A DNA stretch of 30,771 nucleotides, taken from the NCBI GenBank assembly GCA_964636675.1, contig CAZWUO010000021.1, positions 1 through 30,771 of the forward strand, written 5' to 3'. The stretch's first letter is position 1. Each line of letters begins with the position of its first letter. Source of the stretch: JALUUH01 sp964636675 (GTDB lineage Bacteria; Pseudomonadota; Gammaproteobacteria; S012-40). Below the pieces are notes generated by a model, which was not told the DNA's origin, made no database searches, and saw nothing but the letters and a program-made list of their open reading frames with translations. Positions 16,373 to 24,720 of this stretch are shown one piece after another. The position numbers and the translations under genes are program-made.

Positions 16373-18451
16373 TTAAAATTTAATTGAGTTGTTGAGTGTT
16401 GATCTACGCATGCACAATACAATGCTGACCAGAAAAAAGAGTAGCAACGGATGCAATACTCCGGATAATGCTTTAGTTTGGTAGTTCGCTCGAATAGTAT
16501 ATTGCAAATTCGGCTGCGAAAAATCGGGAGCAGCTACCAGGGTAATGAAATAAGTACCCGATTCAGGTGATGGTATGGTGACTATTTTCTTTCTGTCCGC
16601 ATCGGCTCCTACAATAACGCCAGATTCTACTTCCACATTGCCATTCTCAAAAGATGTATAATCAAACATTGGCGCCGAGCCATGCTTTACCAGTAATTCG
16701 AAGGCAGTGCTTGCAACGCGACTATCTTTAGCTTCAATCTCTATTTCCAAATTTGTTGCGTCATCCGGTAACGTCACATGATAATAGTGGAATTCATCTT
16801 GATCATCCAAGCGTTTATTAAGTAGATTTATCACCATCTGATCACGTGTTAGCTGCCCCAAGACCACTGCAAAATATCGCATAATATTTTGTTTTTCAGG
16901 ATCTATTTTCAGCTCAAACAGGACTTTTTGATAACTTGTAACCTGCGTTAACTCTACTGCAGAAAACACCAAATCAACCACCTGGCCTTGTGCCATTGGC
17001 GGAATAATTCCGTTGAGAGGACTAACGAGAGCATCCGAGTAAAGTCTTACCACAGTAGGAATGTCAATGGACGCCCAGGTGTTTTCTATCTCGAGGCGTA
17101 ACGTAAAACGTTCGTTAGCATCAAGTAAACCATTGTTATTACCCAACTCAAGATCATCAATGACAATTCCCTTGATTACGAACACCGGCTGTGGAGACTT
17201 ACTCGTCAGTATTGCTCCAAGTGCATTCACTTGTCCATCGGTCGCCAAGCGCCCAGGGGCTGTTTTAAGACGCCTGACTGATGCGAGAATAGCGCCTTTT
17301 AAATCATAAAAACTGGCCGTCTTTCCAGCAGCAATAAAGGAAGATTTAACCAACGCGGCAACGCCAGCAACGATTGGGGTTGAAAAAGAAGAGCCATTCA
17401 GATTGGAGGCATATTTATTCCCTATCAATAAGCTACTGATACCCACACCAGGCGCTGCAAGATCAATCGAGGTCTGACCATATTGGCTCCAACTCGCTAA
17501 TCCTCTGGAGGCATCTGATGCAGCCACTGAAAGAATATTGGGTAACGGCAAGCTCGAAGGATAATCCAATACCCTATCGTTGTCTGTCTCCCTATTACCC
17601 GCCGCCACCACTAACAATATATTGCTATCCTTGAGTTGATTAATGGCAATTCTTTCAAGTTCAGAATACATTGGCCCCCCGTAGCTGACATTGATAATAT
17701 CTACCCCACGTTTAATGGCTTGCTCAAAAGCTAATAGCTCGGCAGCAACACTGTAAGTGCAGCCTATCTTGATCGGCATTATTCGCGTATTCCAACTCAC
17801 TCCCGCGATGCCCTTGGCATTATTAGTCACAGCGCCTAAAACACCAGCTACTTTGGTACCGTGATCTTCAATCAACGACTCCTTCGTCCAAGGATCAACA
17901 CAGTCTGCAGGTCGTGGGTCGCTCCCATTATTTAACGCATTAAACGGGTAAATAATATTATCGGCCAGATCTTCGTGATCAATATCGAAAGCGTCATCGA
18001 TCACGGCAACAATGACACTCGCGTCACCCCGGATTTCAGCCCAAGCTTCGGGGAGCATGACTTGCTCAAACGAAAATAATTGATTACCCAATAAGGCATC
18101 ATCTGGCTGATTTTGTACGTAGGAATAACGCCGATAATTAGGTTCTGCGATCAAGATTCGTGGATTACTATTGAGTTCGGCCACTGCATTTTCCACTGAT
18201 TGATTAGACATTAACTGCCATAACTCAACATGTAGCGAAGGCATCGTCGCTTTTAACAAAACATTTTTCGCTTTACGAATACCTGGCTTAGATTTGCCTT
18301 TTACATCGTTATGATATTTAACTAATACCTGGCCAGGTACGTAGTCAGCAACAGCTTGTCTTTGCGCTGCATTTGAATGCTCTGAGATGAAGAACACAGA
18401 CAGGAATATAATATACGGAGAAAATGAAATCTTATGAAAACAATCGAGCAT
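16373..18451 (-). CDS. Secreted subtilisin-like (S8) protease with I9-like propeptide
   Basis: A 692-aa protein. A signal peptide (about 1-29) is followed by an I9-type propeptide (about 37-105, from YVPGQVLVKYHND to RILIAEPNY), which in this family folds and then inhibits the enzyme. The S8 domain has D152 (AVIDDAFD), H197 (EDHGTKVAG), S355 (NGSSFSTP) and oxyanion N286 (AAGN). A beta-sandwich domain (about 420-665) precedes a C-terminal hydrophobic tail, LHPLLLFFLVSIVLCMRR, plus a few polar residues. The ATG has no Shine-Dalgarno sequence and an in-frame stop two codons upstream. It sits 15 bases past a terminator. It is probably cotranscribed with the following protease gene. Confidence 0.9.
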   Translation of the reverse strand: MLDCFHKISFSPYIIFLSVFFISEHSNAAQRQAVADYVPGQVLVKYHNDVKGKSKPGIRKAKNVLLKATMPSLHVELWQLMSNQSVENAVAELNSNPRILIAEPNYRRYSYVQNQPDDALLGNQLFSFEQVMLPEAWAEIRGDASVIVAVIDDAFDIDHEDLADNIIYPFNALNNGSDPRPADCVDPWTKESLIEDHGTKVAGVLGAVTNNAKGIAGVSWNTRIMPIKIGCTYSVAAELLAFEQAIKRGVDIINVSYGGPMYSELERIAINQLKDSNILLVVAAGNRETDNDRVLDYPSSLPLPNILSVAASDASRGLASWSQYGQTSIDLAAPGVGISSLLIGNKYASNLNGSSFSTPIVAGVAALVKSSFIAAGKTASFYDLKGAILASVRRLKTAPGRLATDGQVNALGAILTSKSPQPVFVIKGIVIDDLELGNNNGLLDANERFTLRLEIENTWASIDIPTVVRLYSDALVSPLNGIIPPMAQGQVVDLVFSAVELTQVTSYQKVLFELKIDPEKQNIMRYFAVVLGQLTRDQMVINLLNKRLDDQDEFHYYHVTLPDDATNLEIEIEAKDSRVASTAFELLVKHGSAPMFDYTSFENGNVEVESGVIVGADADRKKIVTIPSPESGTYFITLVAAPDFSQPNLQYTIRANYQTKALSGVLHPLLLFFLVSIVLCMRRSTLNNSIKF

Positions 18452-18456
18452 TTGTT

Positions 18457-18485
18457 ATTAAACAATAAAAAAGCCCCAAAGTCTA
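18457..18485 (-). promoter_or_regulatory. Possible protease promoter embedded in a terminator
   Basis: On the minus strand TAGACT (18485-18480) and TTTAAT (18462-18457) are 17 bases apart and match the -35 and -10 consensus at four and five of six positions. Transcription would begin at or next to the A of the protease ATG (18451), giving a leaderless or nearly leaderless message. The pair overlaps the terminator of the upstream gene. Confidence 0.35.
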
Positions 18486-18500
18486 AACTATGGGGCTTTT
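18467..18500 (-). terminator. Intrinsic terminator of the outer-membrane gene
   Basis: On the minus strand GCCCCA and TGGGGC flank a loop of about 11 bases, with A-runs before and six T after. It lies about 75 bases past the stop of the 18575-19342 gene. It ends only 15 bases before the start codon of the next gene on the same strand. Confidence 0.88.
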
Positions 18501-18574
18501 AGTGTGTGCTCTTAGGCTATTATTGCTCTAGGTTATGAAATAGCAACTCCGCAGCGACAATAACGTAAAAACGC

Positions 18575-19342
18575 TTAGAAACGGAACCCAAATTTTAAAC
18601 TATAGGCCATGGCATCACCCGTTTTATCCGCCTCAAATGCAAAATTCATCAAGCCTAGGTTTAAATTCAAACCTCCGAAAAATTTTGAAAGTTGCAGACT
18701 TTGATCTGCGGGCCTAATAAGGATAAGTGGATCACTTGAAGTTAATGAACTATCAATGAATACCACACCCGCCCCTAAATAAGGGGTTACCATTAAAAAG
18801 CCTTTGGAAATTGAGATTTCAATGCTTTTTGTTGTCAGTTCAAGTTGCTCCACGCCTAACACAGTAGTATACGCTCCACGTACGGCTACCGCAGGTATCG
18901 CCACATTTCCACTCACAAAGGAATACCGAATTTCTCCCCCTGCAAAACCGATATCGCCACCAGGAAGCGCCGAGTACACCGCTCCAAAATCGATTCCAAA
19001 TGGAATGCCAATATGCGCGTGTATTTTAGGAAGAGGTACATAATCAAGATCCAAATTATCCGGTAAAACACCCTCTCCCCAAACATCCTTATTGGCAAGT
19101 TGGCTAGCGGTTACCTCGACACCGATATCAAAACCAACCGGGATAATACCGCCCCCTAAGGGTTCAGCAGGTGCTACGGCTTTGTAACTAAACATAGCGC
19201 CCAAATCCTTCGTTGCAGCCTCGAATCGAGTATCTACTTCAGGTTGAAGTCCTTGCAGCAATTGATCAAGCTCTAGAGCCATTACTGAAGAACTCATCAA
19301 CGACAATGATGCAGCCCCAACTAACATCTTTATCTTTTTCAT
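18575..19342 (-). CDS. Probable outer-membrane beta-barrel protein
   Basis: A 255-aa exported protein. The signal peptide (about 1-22) ends near VMA. The body alternates polar and hydrophobic residues in predicted beta strands with Gly-rich turns (for example GIDFGAVYSALPGGDIGFAGGEIRYSF, split here as residues about 115-142). The last strand ends in Phe (YSLKFGFRF), the usual targeting signal for barrel assembly. It may belong to the DUF6588 group of outer-membrane proteins, but that is from memory and uncertain. AGGAG lies before the ATG. A terminator follows, so it is probably a separate unit from the proteases unless there is read-through. Confidence 0.7.
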   Translation of the reverse strand: MKKIKMLVGAASLSLMSSSVMALELDQLLQGLQPEVDTRFEAATKDLGAMFSYKAVAPAEPLGGGIIPVGFDIGVEVTASQLANKDVWGEGVLPDNLDLDYVPLPKIHAHIGIPFGIDFGAVYSALPGGDIGFAGGEIRYSFVSGNVAIPAVAVRGAYTTVLGVEQLELTTKSIEISISKGFLMVTPYLGAGVVFIDSSLTSSDPLILIRPADQSLQLSKFFGGLNLNLGLMNFAFEADKTGDAMAYSLKFGFRF

Positions 19343-19891
19343 GTGGCAATCTCCTATTTTACCGAGTTTTTATATAGTCAGTCCTAAACTTATTTCTGTA
19401 CATGCCTTTGCTTAAAAATATTCGCTTTAGGGCGCCTTCGGAAATTGATTTAGAATGATGCTAGCAAGGCAAAAAAAAACGAAAAAGCGCAGTTTACTGG
19501 AGTAAATGAGCATTTTAAGTTTCTTTTTAACGCAGTTAACACGCTATAAATCCATTTTCCGAAGTGCCCTTAATAATAGCTATTGATCTTGGTGGTTGTT
19601 GCACCATCAGAACCTATATCGCTCGTTTTATGCACAAACCAGTCCCGAATACCTAATAGTGTGTCATTCGTATTATAACGGCGCTACAATACCGTGCGAG
19701 AGATTTGTTTTATCGGATACATCAGGTTACAGCGACATATTAATTCCAAAACCGAACTTATTTCAATCGTTTAGACTCTAATTACCGATAACTATACCGC
19801 ATTTTAGGACTTAGCTGCGTATTCTAGGCTAGAAAAATGGTATAGTTTGGACGCTAATCATACACATAGCTAGTATTCTATAATTTTCCCA
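19343..19891. other. Intergenic region with a palindromic element
   Basis: This 549-base gap divides the minus-strand outer-membrane gene from the plus-strand lipoprotein gene. Apart from the palindromic element at 19429-19570 I see nothing coding. The right part (19571-19891) must hold the lipoprotein promoter, but no clear -35/-10 pair was found. Confidence 0.5.
19429..19570. repeat. 142-bp palindromic intergenic repeat element
   Basis: The outer arms AGGGCGCCTTCGGAAA (19429-19444) and TTTTCCGAAGTGCCCT (19555-19570) are near-complements, and complementarity continues through GATTTAG/CTATAAATC. The core GCGCAGTTTACTGGAGTAAA plus TGAGCATTTT is also dyad-symmetric about 19499. The whole folds into one long imperfect hairpin without a coding frame. 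Its look is that of intergenic MITE-like or REP-like repeats in marine gammaproteobacteria; I recall the core motif from other genomes but cannot check. Confidence 0.7.
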
Positions 19892-21508
19892 ATGACCATG
19901 TTAGATCGACTAATGCTTTTAAACCAACGACCAACACCCATACCGCTAATCCTCGTTGTGATTTTGTTCAGCATCCTCACGGGATGCCTACATGAAAAAA
20001 AAACGGAGCCGGCAAGTACCACCGGAGGTAACTCAAACGGCGGAAATAGCGCGAATAAGGATCCCAATTTGCCAACGGTGAAAGTCAGTATCTTAAAAGA
20101 TGACAACGTCAAAATACCCGAAGGCGGAGGCTCTATAATCTTATCAATCTCAGTCGATAAAGCCTCAGACAAAGAGATCTCCATAGGTGTTTCCCTACGC
20201 CCCATCACGGCTACCCCCAACAACGATTTCAGTTTTGAAAACCAAGGCCGAAACGAGCTATCCAGACAAGTTAAGATTGCTGCAGGAAGACTTATTCCTG
20301 ATGAAAGCGTCAGATTAAGAGTTGTTCAGGATCTTCTTGTCGAAGGAGACGAAACCTTCTCGTTATCAGTCAGAGCACCCGGCACCAACGCACCCGGCCC
20401 TGTCACCTATACCATCGTCGATGATGACGAATTGCCAAAACTTCAAATCCTGAACGTTGTCGATGACATTGTCGTTTCCAGAGAAACTGGAGAAACCGAT
20501 GGCATATTGCAAATCACGGTTGAACTTGCTCCATCAGCACTGACGACAGACTTGGATGTTCCTTTCACTATTATACCCACCGCAGATGCGGAAACACGCG
20601 CAACCATCGGTGTGGATTTTAGCTATCCTAACTTCTTACGTATCGCGGCAGAAACCCGCAAAGCAACCCTGACTATATTGCCCACCGGCGATGCGGTCAT
20701 CGAAAACACCGAAACCTTTACGTTCAAGCTTTTGCCGCCCAAAGGTATAGAGCTGGGTGCATTATCAGATGTCGTCCTGAGCATCATCGATGACGATACT
20801 ATCAAAGCCTTGAATGAAACAGAACAGACCCAATGCGCAAACGCTACCAACCCGGTAGAAGATTGCTCCGTCACCACAGATTTTCCTGCACAAGATGCAA
20901 ACTTTGCACGCAATGCAGGGGTATTTAATCTCGAAATATTAGGCTCAGATGGCAGCACAGCAATCACCGTTGACAATCCGGCAAGCTGTGCACAAGATCT
21001 CCATACAAACTTAACCTGGGAATTAAAAGCCAGTGAGCAGGGCTTTCAATATCATTCTAATAAATACTCTTGGTTTAATTCAAAAACCAATGCAAATGGG
21101 GGGAATACTGGTTTTTCAGGTAATACTGCAGGTTGCGGTAACTCGGCGGTTAACGCGGGGGGTAGTACAACCAACGAAAACGGCCCCGCTGGTTGTGATA
21201 CTGAAAAATACGCCGCCTATTTGAACCAAAAAAAACTATGCAACAAAACAGGCTGGAGAACTCCCTCAGTTAGCGAGTTGTTGTCTCTCTTTACGTTCTC
21301 GCATACTATTGACAACGAAACATTTATTAATCGTGACAACTTCCCCAATCTTCAACCGGGTTATTATTGGACGAATGCACCCAGCGTACGCGAATTCAAA
21401 CATGCATGGATGATTTTCTTAGGCAAAGAACTTGCTAATGCGACTGAATATTTTGATACTGGCTTAAAGTCGGATAGCCATTTTCTTATCCTCGTTACGA
21501 ATGAGTAG
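19892..21508 (+). CDS. Calx-beta lipoprotein with DUF1566 (Lcl-type) C-terminus
   Basis: A 538-aa lipoprotein with lipobox LTGC (Cys32). A Gly/Asn/Ser-rich linker leads to two Calx-beta-like domains (about 63-180 and 181-300), each ending in an Asp-rich DDD turn of the kind that binds calcium. After a Cys-containing linker comes a DUF1566/Lcl_C domain (about 340-538). Its core words are LTWELK, GWRTPSVSELLSLF and YYWTNAPS. This fold is found in Legionella collagen-like adhesin and other surface proteins. Start ATG 19892 has no clear Shine-Dalgarno sequence; ATG 19898 is an alternative. Eight bases separate it from another DUF1566 gene. A surface adhesion role is inferred. Confidence 0.82.
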   Translation: MTMLDRLMLLNQRPTPIPLILVVILFSILTGCLHEKKTEPASTTGGNSNGGNSANKDPNLPTVKVSILKDDNVKIPEGGGSIILSISVDKASDKEISIGVSLRPITATPNNDFSFENQGRNELSRQVKIAAGRLIPDESVRLRVVQDLLVEGDETFSLSVRAPGTNAPGPVTYTIVDDDELPKLQILNVVDDIVVSRETGETDGILQITVELAPSALTTDLDVPFTIIPTADAETRATIGVDFSYPNFLRIAAETRKATLTILPTGDAVIENTETFTFKLLPPKGIELGALSDVVLSIIDDDTIKALNETEQTQCANATNPVEDCSVTTDFPAQDANFARNAGVFNLEILGSDGSTAITVDNPASCAQDLHTNLTWELKASEQGFQYHSNKYSWFNSKTNANGGNTGFSGNTAGCGNSAVNAGGSTTNENGPAGCDTEKYAAYLNQKKLCNKTGWRTPSVSELLSLFTFSHTIDNETFINRDNFPNLQPGYYWTNAPSVREFKHAWMIFLGKELANATEYFDTGLKSDSHFLILVTNE

Positions 21509-21516
21509 AAAGAACG

Positions 21517-22095
21517 ATGCTTAAAAACTATATTTATGTTATCTCGCTGCTTACCGGCATGGTTTTGAGCCTTCCTGTTTTTTCGCAAATTTGTGAGCCA
21601 TTGCTTACAACCCAAAACATATCCGAAGAAAACTTCACTTTCAATGATATCAATGGCACCATCTACGACACCGTCACTGAACTTAAGTGGGCTCGCTGTG
21701 CTTGGGGACAAGAGTGGAATGCAGATAAAAAGACTTGTAATCAATTTCCTATAAAACTAAATTGGCAAGATGCATTAATAACTGCTAACGATCTAGATTA
21801 TGGCAACGAAACTGAATGGCGGCTGCCAGACATCAAAGAATTAATGTCCATTATTGACTTCCAATGTTTTATCCCTCCTCTTAATACCACTATATTTCCT
21901 CAGCCACCTGCATCTCTAGACAATGGATTGTGGAGCTCTACACCCGTGCAAACAGACCCTGTTAACGCCTCCGATAGCGAAGGAGTGAAAATTTGGTTCA
22001 TTGACGTGGGTGAAGGGAAAGTTAAAAAACGGCTATGGAATCAAACAAATTTTGTGTTTTTTGTGAGTGAGGGTAATGTAACTTCCACACCATAA
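21517..22095 (+). CDS. Secreted DUF1566 (Lcl-type) domain protein
   Basis: A 192-aa exported protein with a signal peptide (about 1-24, ending PVFS-Q). Almost all of the remainder is one DUF1566 domain: TIYDTVTELKWARCAWG, WQDALITANDL, EWRLPDIKELMSIID and LWSSTPV appear in the family order. Five Cys residues in the mature part suggest disulfides. The ATG has AGAAAG upstream. It follows the Calx-beta lipoprotein after eight bases, so the two are one operon and may act together at the cell surface. The biochemical function of DUF1566 domains is not settled. Confidence 0.82.
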   Translation: MLKNYIYVISLLTGMVLSLPVFSQICEPLLTTQNISEENFTFNDINGTIYDTVTELKWARCAWGQEWNADKKTCNQFPIKLNWQDALITANDLDYGNETEWRLPDIKELMSIIDFQCFIPPLNTTIFPQPPASLDNGLWSSTPVQTDPVNASDSEGVKIWFIDVGEGKVKKRLWNQTNFVFFVSEGNVTSTP

Positions 22096-22264
22096 TGACA
22101 AGATACCGCTGCACCGATTAATTAATAATGCACTCGTATTTGATGGTATATTAGATTCGCTGGTGTTAATATTATCTCAAGGAAATGGCTGTAGCATCCT
22201 CTCCTTACTATTTAATATGCCAACCTTCTACAAGGTTAATCATCAACAGTAAGGACACAAAGTT

Positions 22265-22408
22265 ATGGGTGAAAAAGAAATTTTCTTATTGTTTTTATTG
22301 ACTTTTTGTCTGTTCATTTTTGGACTCCAAGCAACCGTTGAAGATGTTGATACCCTGGCGAATACTAAGATAATAGATTGCTGTAGCATTGTCGTTGCTG
22401 CCAACTAA
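22265..22408 (+). CDS. Candidate 47-aa membrane peptide
   Basis: A short frame with a well-placed Shine-Dalgarno sequence (AAGGA, nine bases before ATG). It encodes MGEKEIFLLFLLTFCLFIFG and a polar tail with two adjacent Cys. The N-terminal hydrophobic segment could be a membrane helix or signal peptide. It stands in the 395-base gap between the DUF1566 gene and fliK. A small hairpin (ACCTT-CTAC-AAGGT) lies just upstream. I know no homologue. The frame could be chance, since T-rich DNA easily codes for hydrophobic stretches. Confidence 0.35.
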   Translation: MGEKEIFLLFLLTFCLFIFGLQATVEDVDTLANTKIIDCCSIVVAAN

Positions 22409-22490
22409 CAGATACTCTGCTTAAACTTCTATTGATTTGCCATTCGGCTTATATCTTTTGTCCTTTCCTCATCAAAAACAAGCTTATCAG

Positions 22491-24107
22491 CTACGCAAAA
22501 AAATCAACTAAACGATCAGTCACCACTTGTCTCCCACCTTGTTCATTTTCTTCATGGTTTTCAGACAGCTCAGAAAAAAACGAGCTGCTTAGCCCGGATG
22601 TGTCATCATCTCCCTCTTTCCCTTGTTGTTGAGAAAACTGTGCAGAGACATCGACGTTTACCAAATTCAGTCCACTCTCTTCTAACATTTCCTTCAATTT
22701 TGGCATAGCCACGTCAATCGCATCCCGAACACTGGCATGCTGCGAAGAGAATGCTAATGATGCCTGGTCTTGAGTAACACTTATCCTGATATTGATTCTG
22801 CCTAATTCAGGAGGATCTAATCGTAGCTCAGCAATTTGCACATCTTTTTTTACTATCATTTGTATGCGCTTTGCAAAAGCGTTACTCCAATCAGGGCTAT
22901 TCACCGAAGTATTTAATACACCTAGCCCCGTTCCCGTGCTAGCACCTGATTTCAAACCGGCAAACCCAGAAATCGCCGATGCCCTATCTGTTGCAGGCGC
23001 AAGATTAGCGAGTTTTGCGGTCAGTTGCTCAACTAACTCCCCGCTGCTTCTCTGCTTACTTCCATTTACTGAGCGATCTCTTTCCAGTGCATTATTGGCA
23101 AGCATAAACTCAAATTTTGACTTGTTCTCACCGAGTTTTTTCAACACATCTGCAAATAAATTGTCGGTAGACTCTTCTAAAGGTAACTCTGAATCTTTCG
23201 CTCTGGCTAATACAAGATCAGTATTCACATATTTATTCTGCTCACTTAATGTTTGTTTTGCATCCTCACTACTGACAGCCTGTACTACAGGATTAGTCCT
23301 AAACTCAATAGGCTTATCTTTTTTACCATCTGTTGCAATAACTTCAGCAGTTACTTTAGCGGCCATTAAGCTTGGTTTGTACTCAATCTTCTCAGCAGCT
23401 AATTTAGACTCCGCTGCAAACTCCGAAACTACTTTAATCCCAAGCGCTTCTGTCACGATCTTTTTAGTTTTGTCTAAGTCTTGCGCTTCACTTTCCTGTA
23501 TTATCTGCTTGGCTGCAGCTATGCTTTCTTCACCAATGATATCCTCGGAAGCATTTAATACAGACACCAACTGCTCACTCGCTAAAAAATCTTCTGTGTT
23601 AATCACCTCTAATTCTAAATCCGCGACAGAACCATCATTATCGACAATAACGTCATTTTCATCTTCAGTAGAAGTCTCTTCGTTTTTTGCATTAGTTGCA
23701 TTGGTTGCATTAGCTGCATTGGTTGTGGACGATTGCTCCTTTTTCGACAACTCTTCTGGCGTAGATTCATTTATTTTTTCTGTCGATTCAGGTGCCTCAT
23801 TTGACATCCTCTCAGATGTCGTAGATTCACTCTTGACGCGATTTTCTGATTCTGAGGTATTTTTTGACTCACTCACATTTTGTTGCTGAGATTTTTTTGC
23901 TCGTTGAGAATCCACTTTCGCAAGCTCGTTTGGCTTATCAAGTTCGCGTTTATTTTGCTCTAGCATATTGGAAAATTGGCGATTTGGCGTATCAACACTG
24001 GACTCAGGAAACCCACTTTTCTTCCTTTGCTGTACCACTATATTCGAATTCGAAAGAAGGAGCCCAATGCCTTTATTTGAAGAAAAATCTGAAGAAATGT
24101 CTGACAT
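22491..24107 (-). CDS. fliK: Flagellar hook-length control protein FliK
   Basis: A 538-aa protein. The long N-terminal part is low-complexity, Ser/Glu/Lys/Asn-rich and includes an Ala-Asn-Ala-Thr repeat (DNA about 23690-23735), as usual for the secreted ruler portion. The conserved C-terminal domain is recognisable by LRLDPPELGRINIRISV and the following block (ASLAFSSQHASVRDAI, PKLKEMLEESGL), which switches export specificity when the hook is complete. ATG 24107 is preferred to the TTG at 24158; AAGGCGAG lies about ten bases upstream. A 155-base gap and a hairpin separate it from fliJ, so it may have its own promoter. Confidence 0.93.
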   Translation of the reverse strand: MSDISSDFSSNKGIGLLLSNSNIVVQQRKKSGFPESSVDTPNRQFSNMLEQNKRELDKPNELAKVDSQRAKKSQQQNVSESKNTSESENRVKSESTTSERMSNEAPESTEKINESTPEELSKKEQSSTTNAANATNATNAKNEETSTEDENDVIVDNDGSVADLELEVINTEDFLASEQLVSVLNASEDIIGEESIAAAKQIIQESEAQDLDKTKKIVTEALGIKVVSEFAAESKLAAEKIEYKPSLMAAKVTAEVIATDGKKDKPIEFRTNPVVQAVSSEDAKQTLSEQNKYVNTDLVLARAKDSELPLEESTDNLFADVLKKLGENKSKFEFMLANNALERDRSVNGSKQRSSGELVEQLTAKLANLAPATDRASAISGFAGLKSGASTGTGLGVLNTSVNSPDWSNAFAKRIQMIVKKDVQIAELRLDPPELGRINIRISVTQDQASLAFSSQHASVRDAIDVAMPKLKEMLEESGLNLVNVDVSAQFSQQQGKEGDDDTSGLSSSFFSELSENHEENEQGGRQVVTDRLVDFFA

Positions 24108-24242
24108 TATTTTTTTGCTCGCCTTATTCCTAGGGTCTATTGACGTTAATATTATCAAAACCTAGCAACAAAAGAGCAACCGATATGCCAATCAGGCTCA
24201 ATTATAATAAATTACCCAAACGCTGCCGCTAGGTTACGCAAA

Positions 24243-24276
24243 AACTCGTGTAGTATCTTGTATTAACGAGTATTTT
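24243..24276. terminator. Weak hairpin overlapping the fliJ stop
   Basis: ACTCGT and ACGAGT flank a 16-base loop, with A/T runs on both sides. The fliJ stop codon (24263-24265) lies in it. The stem is only six pairs, so any termination is likely to be partial. Confidence 0.35.
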
Positions 24277-24694
24277 TTGAGTTATTCCTATCATCTTGTT
24301 CACGTTGTTCCCTACGGCCTTCTGCGCGTAACTCCATAAGTTTATATTTTTTCTGTACCGTCTGTATCGCTTTGCAACGATTCCTAGCGGCTAACCATTG
24401 CCGTTTTGCATGCTCGTATTCCAAGGTCAATTGCTTAATTGCCGTTTTTTGCTGCTCAATAGCATTATTTAAATTATTCAAAAATGCCTGATAATCTTGT
24501 AGTTTTGCAGCCGACAAATCGCGTCCAGCACCTAGAAAATTGCGTCCGTATTCGACCCGATAATTTTCTAAGTCACTCAATCTTTTTTTATTTAATTCAA
24601 GTTGTTGTACTCGATCACCCAATGCCTTGGCAGCATCGCTCTCCTGCATATCATTGAGTCGTTTTATGGATGCTAGACGCTTAGGGGACTTCAC
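24263..24694 (-). CDS. fliJ: Flagellar export chaperone FliJ
   Basis: A 143-aa, highly charged, almost wholly coiled-coil protein (RLNDMQESDAAKALGDRVQQ, then LENYRVEYG and KRQWLAARNRCKAIQ). This is the length and sequence pattern of FliJ, the central stalk that couples the FliI ATPase ring to the export gate and recycles chaperones. The start is GTG at 24694 with the G-rich CAGGTGGTGG upstream. It follows fliI after 26 bases. Confidence 0.9.
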   Translation of the reverse strand: MKSPKRLASIKRLNDMQESDAAKALGDRVQQLELNKKRLSDLENYRVEYGRNFLGAGRDLSAAKLQDYQAFLNNLNNAIEQQKTAIKQLTLEYEHAKRQWLAARNRCKAIQTVQKKYKLMELRAEGRREQREQDDRNNSKNTR

Positions 24695-24720
24695 TACACC
24701 ACCACCTGAGATAACAAAGG

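Noticed and set aside
22792..23889. A 365-aa open frame on the plus strand opposite fliK
   Set aside because: It is Ser/Ala-rich low complexity, mirrors the biased fliK codons and has no recognisable domain. fliK on the other strand is certain.
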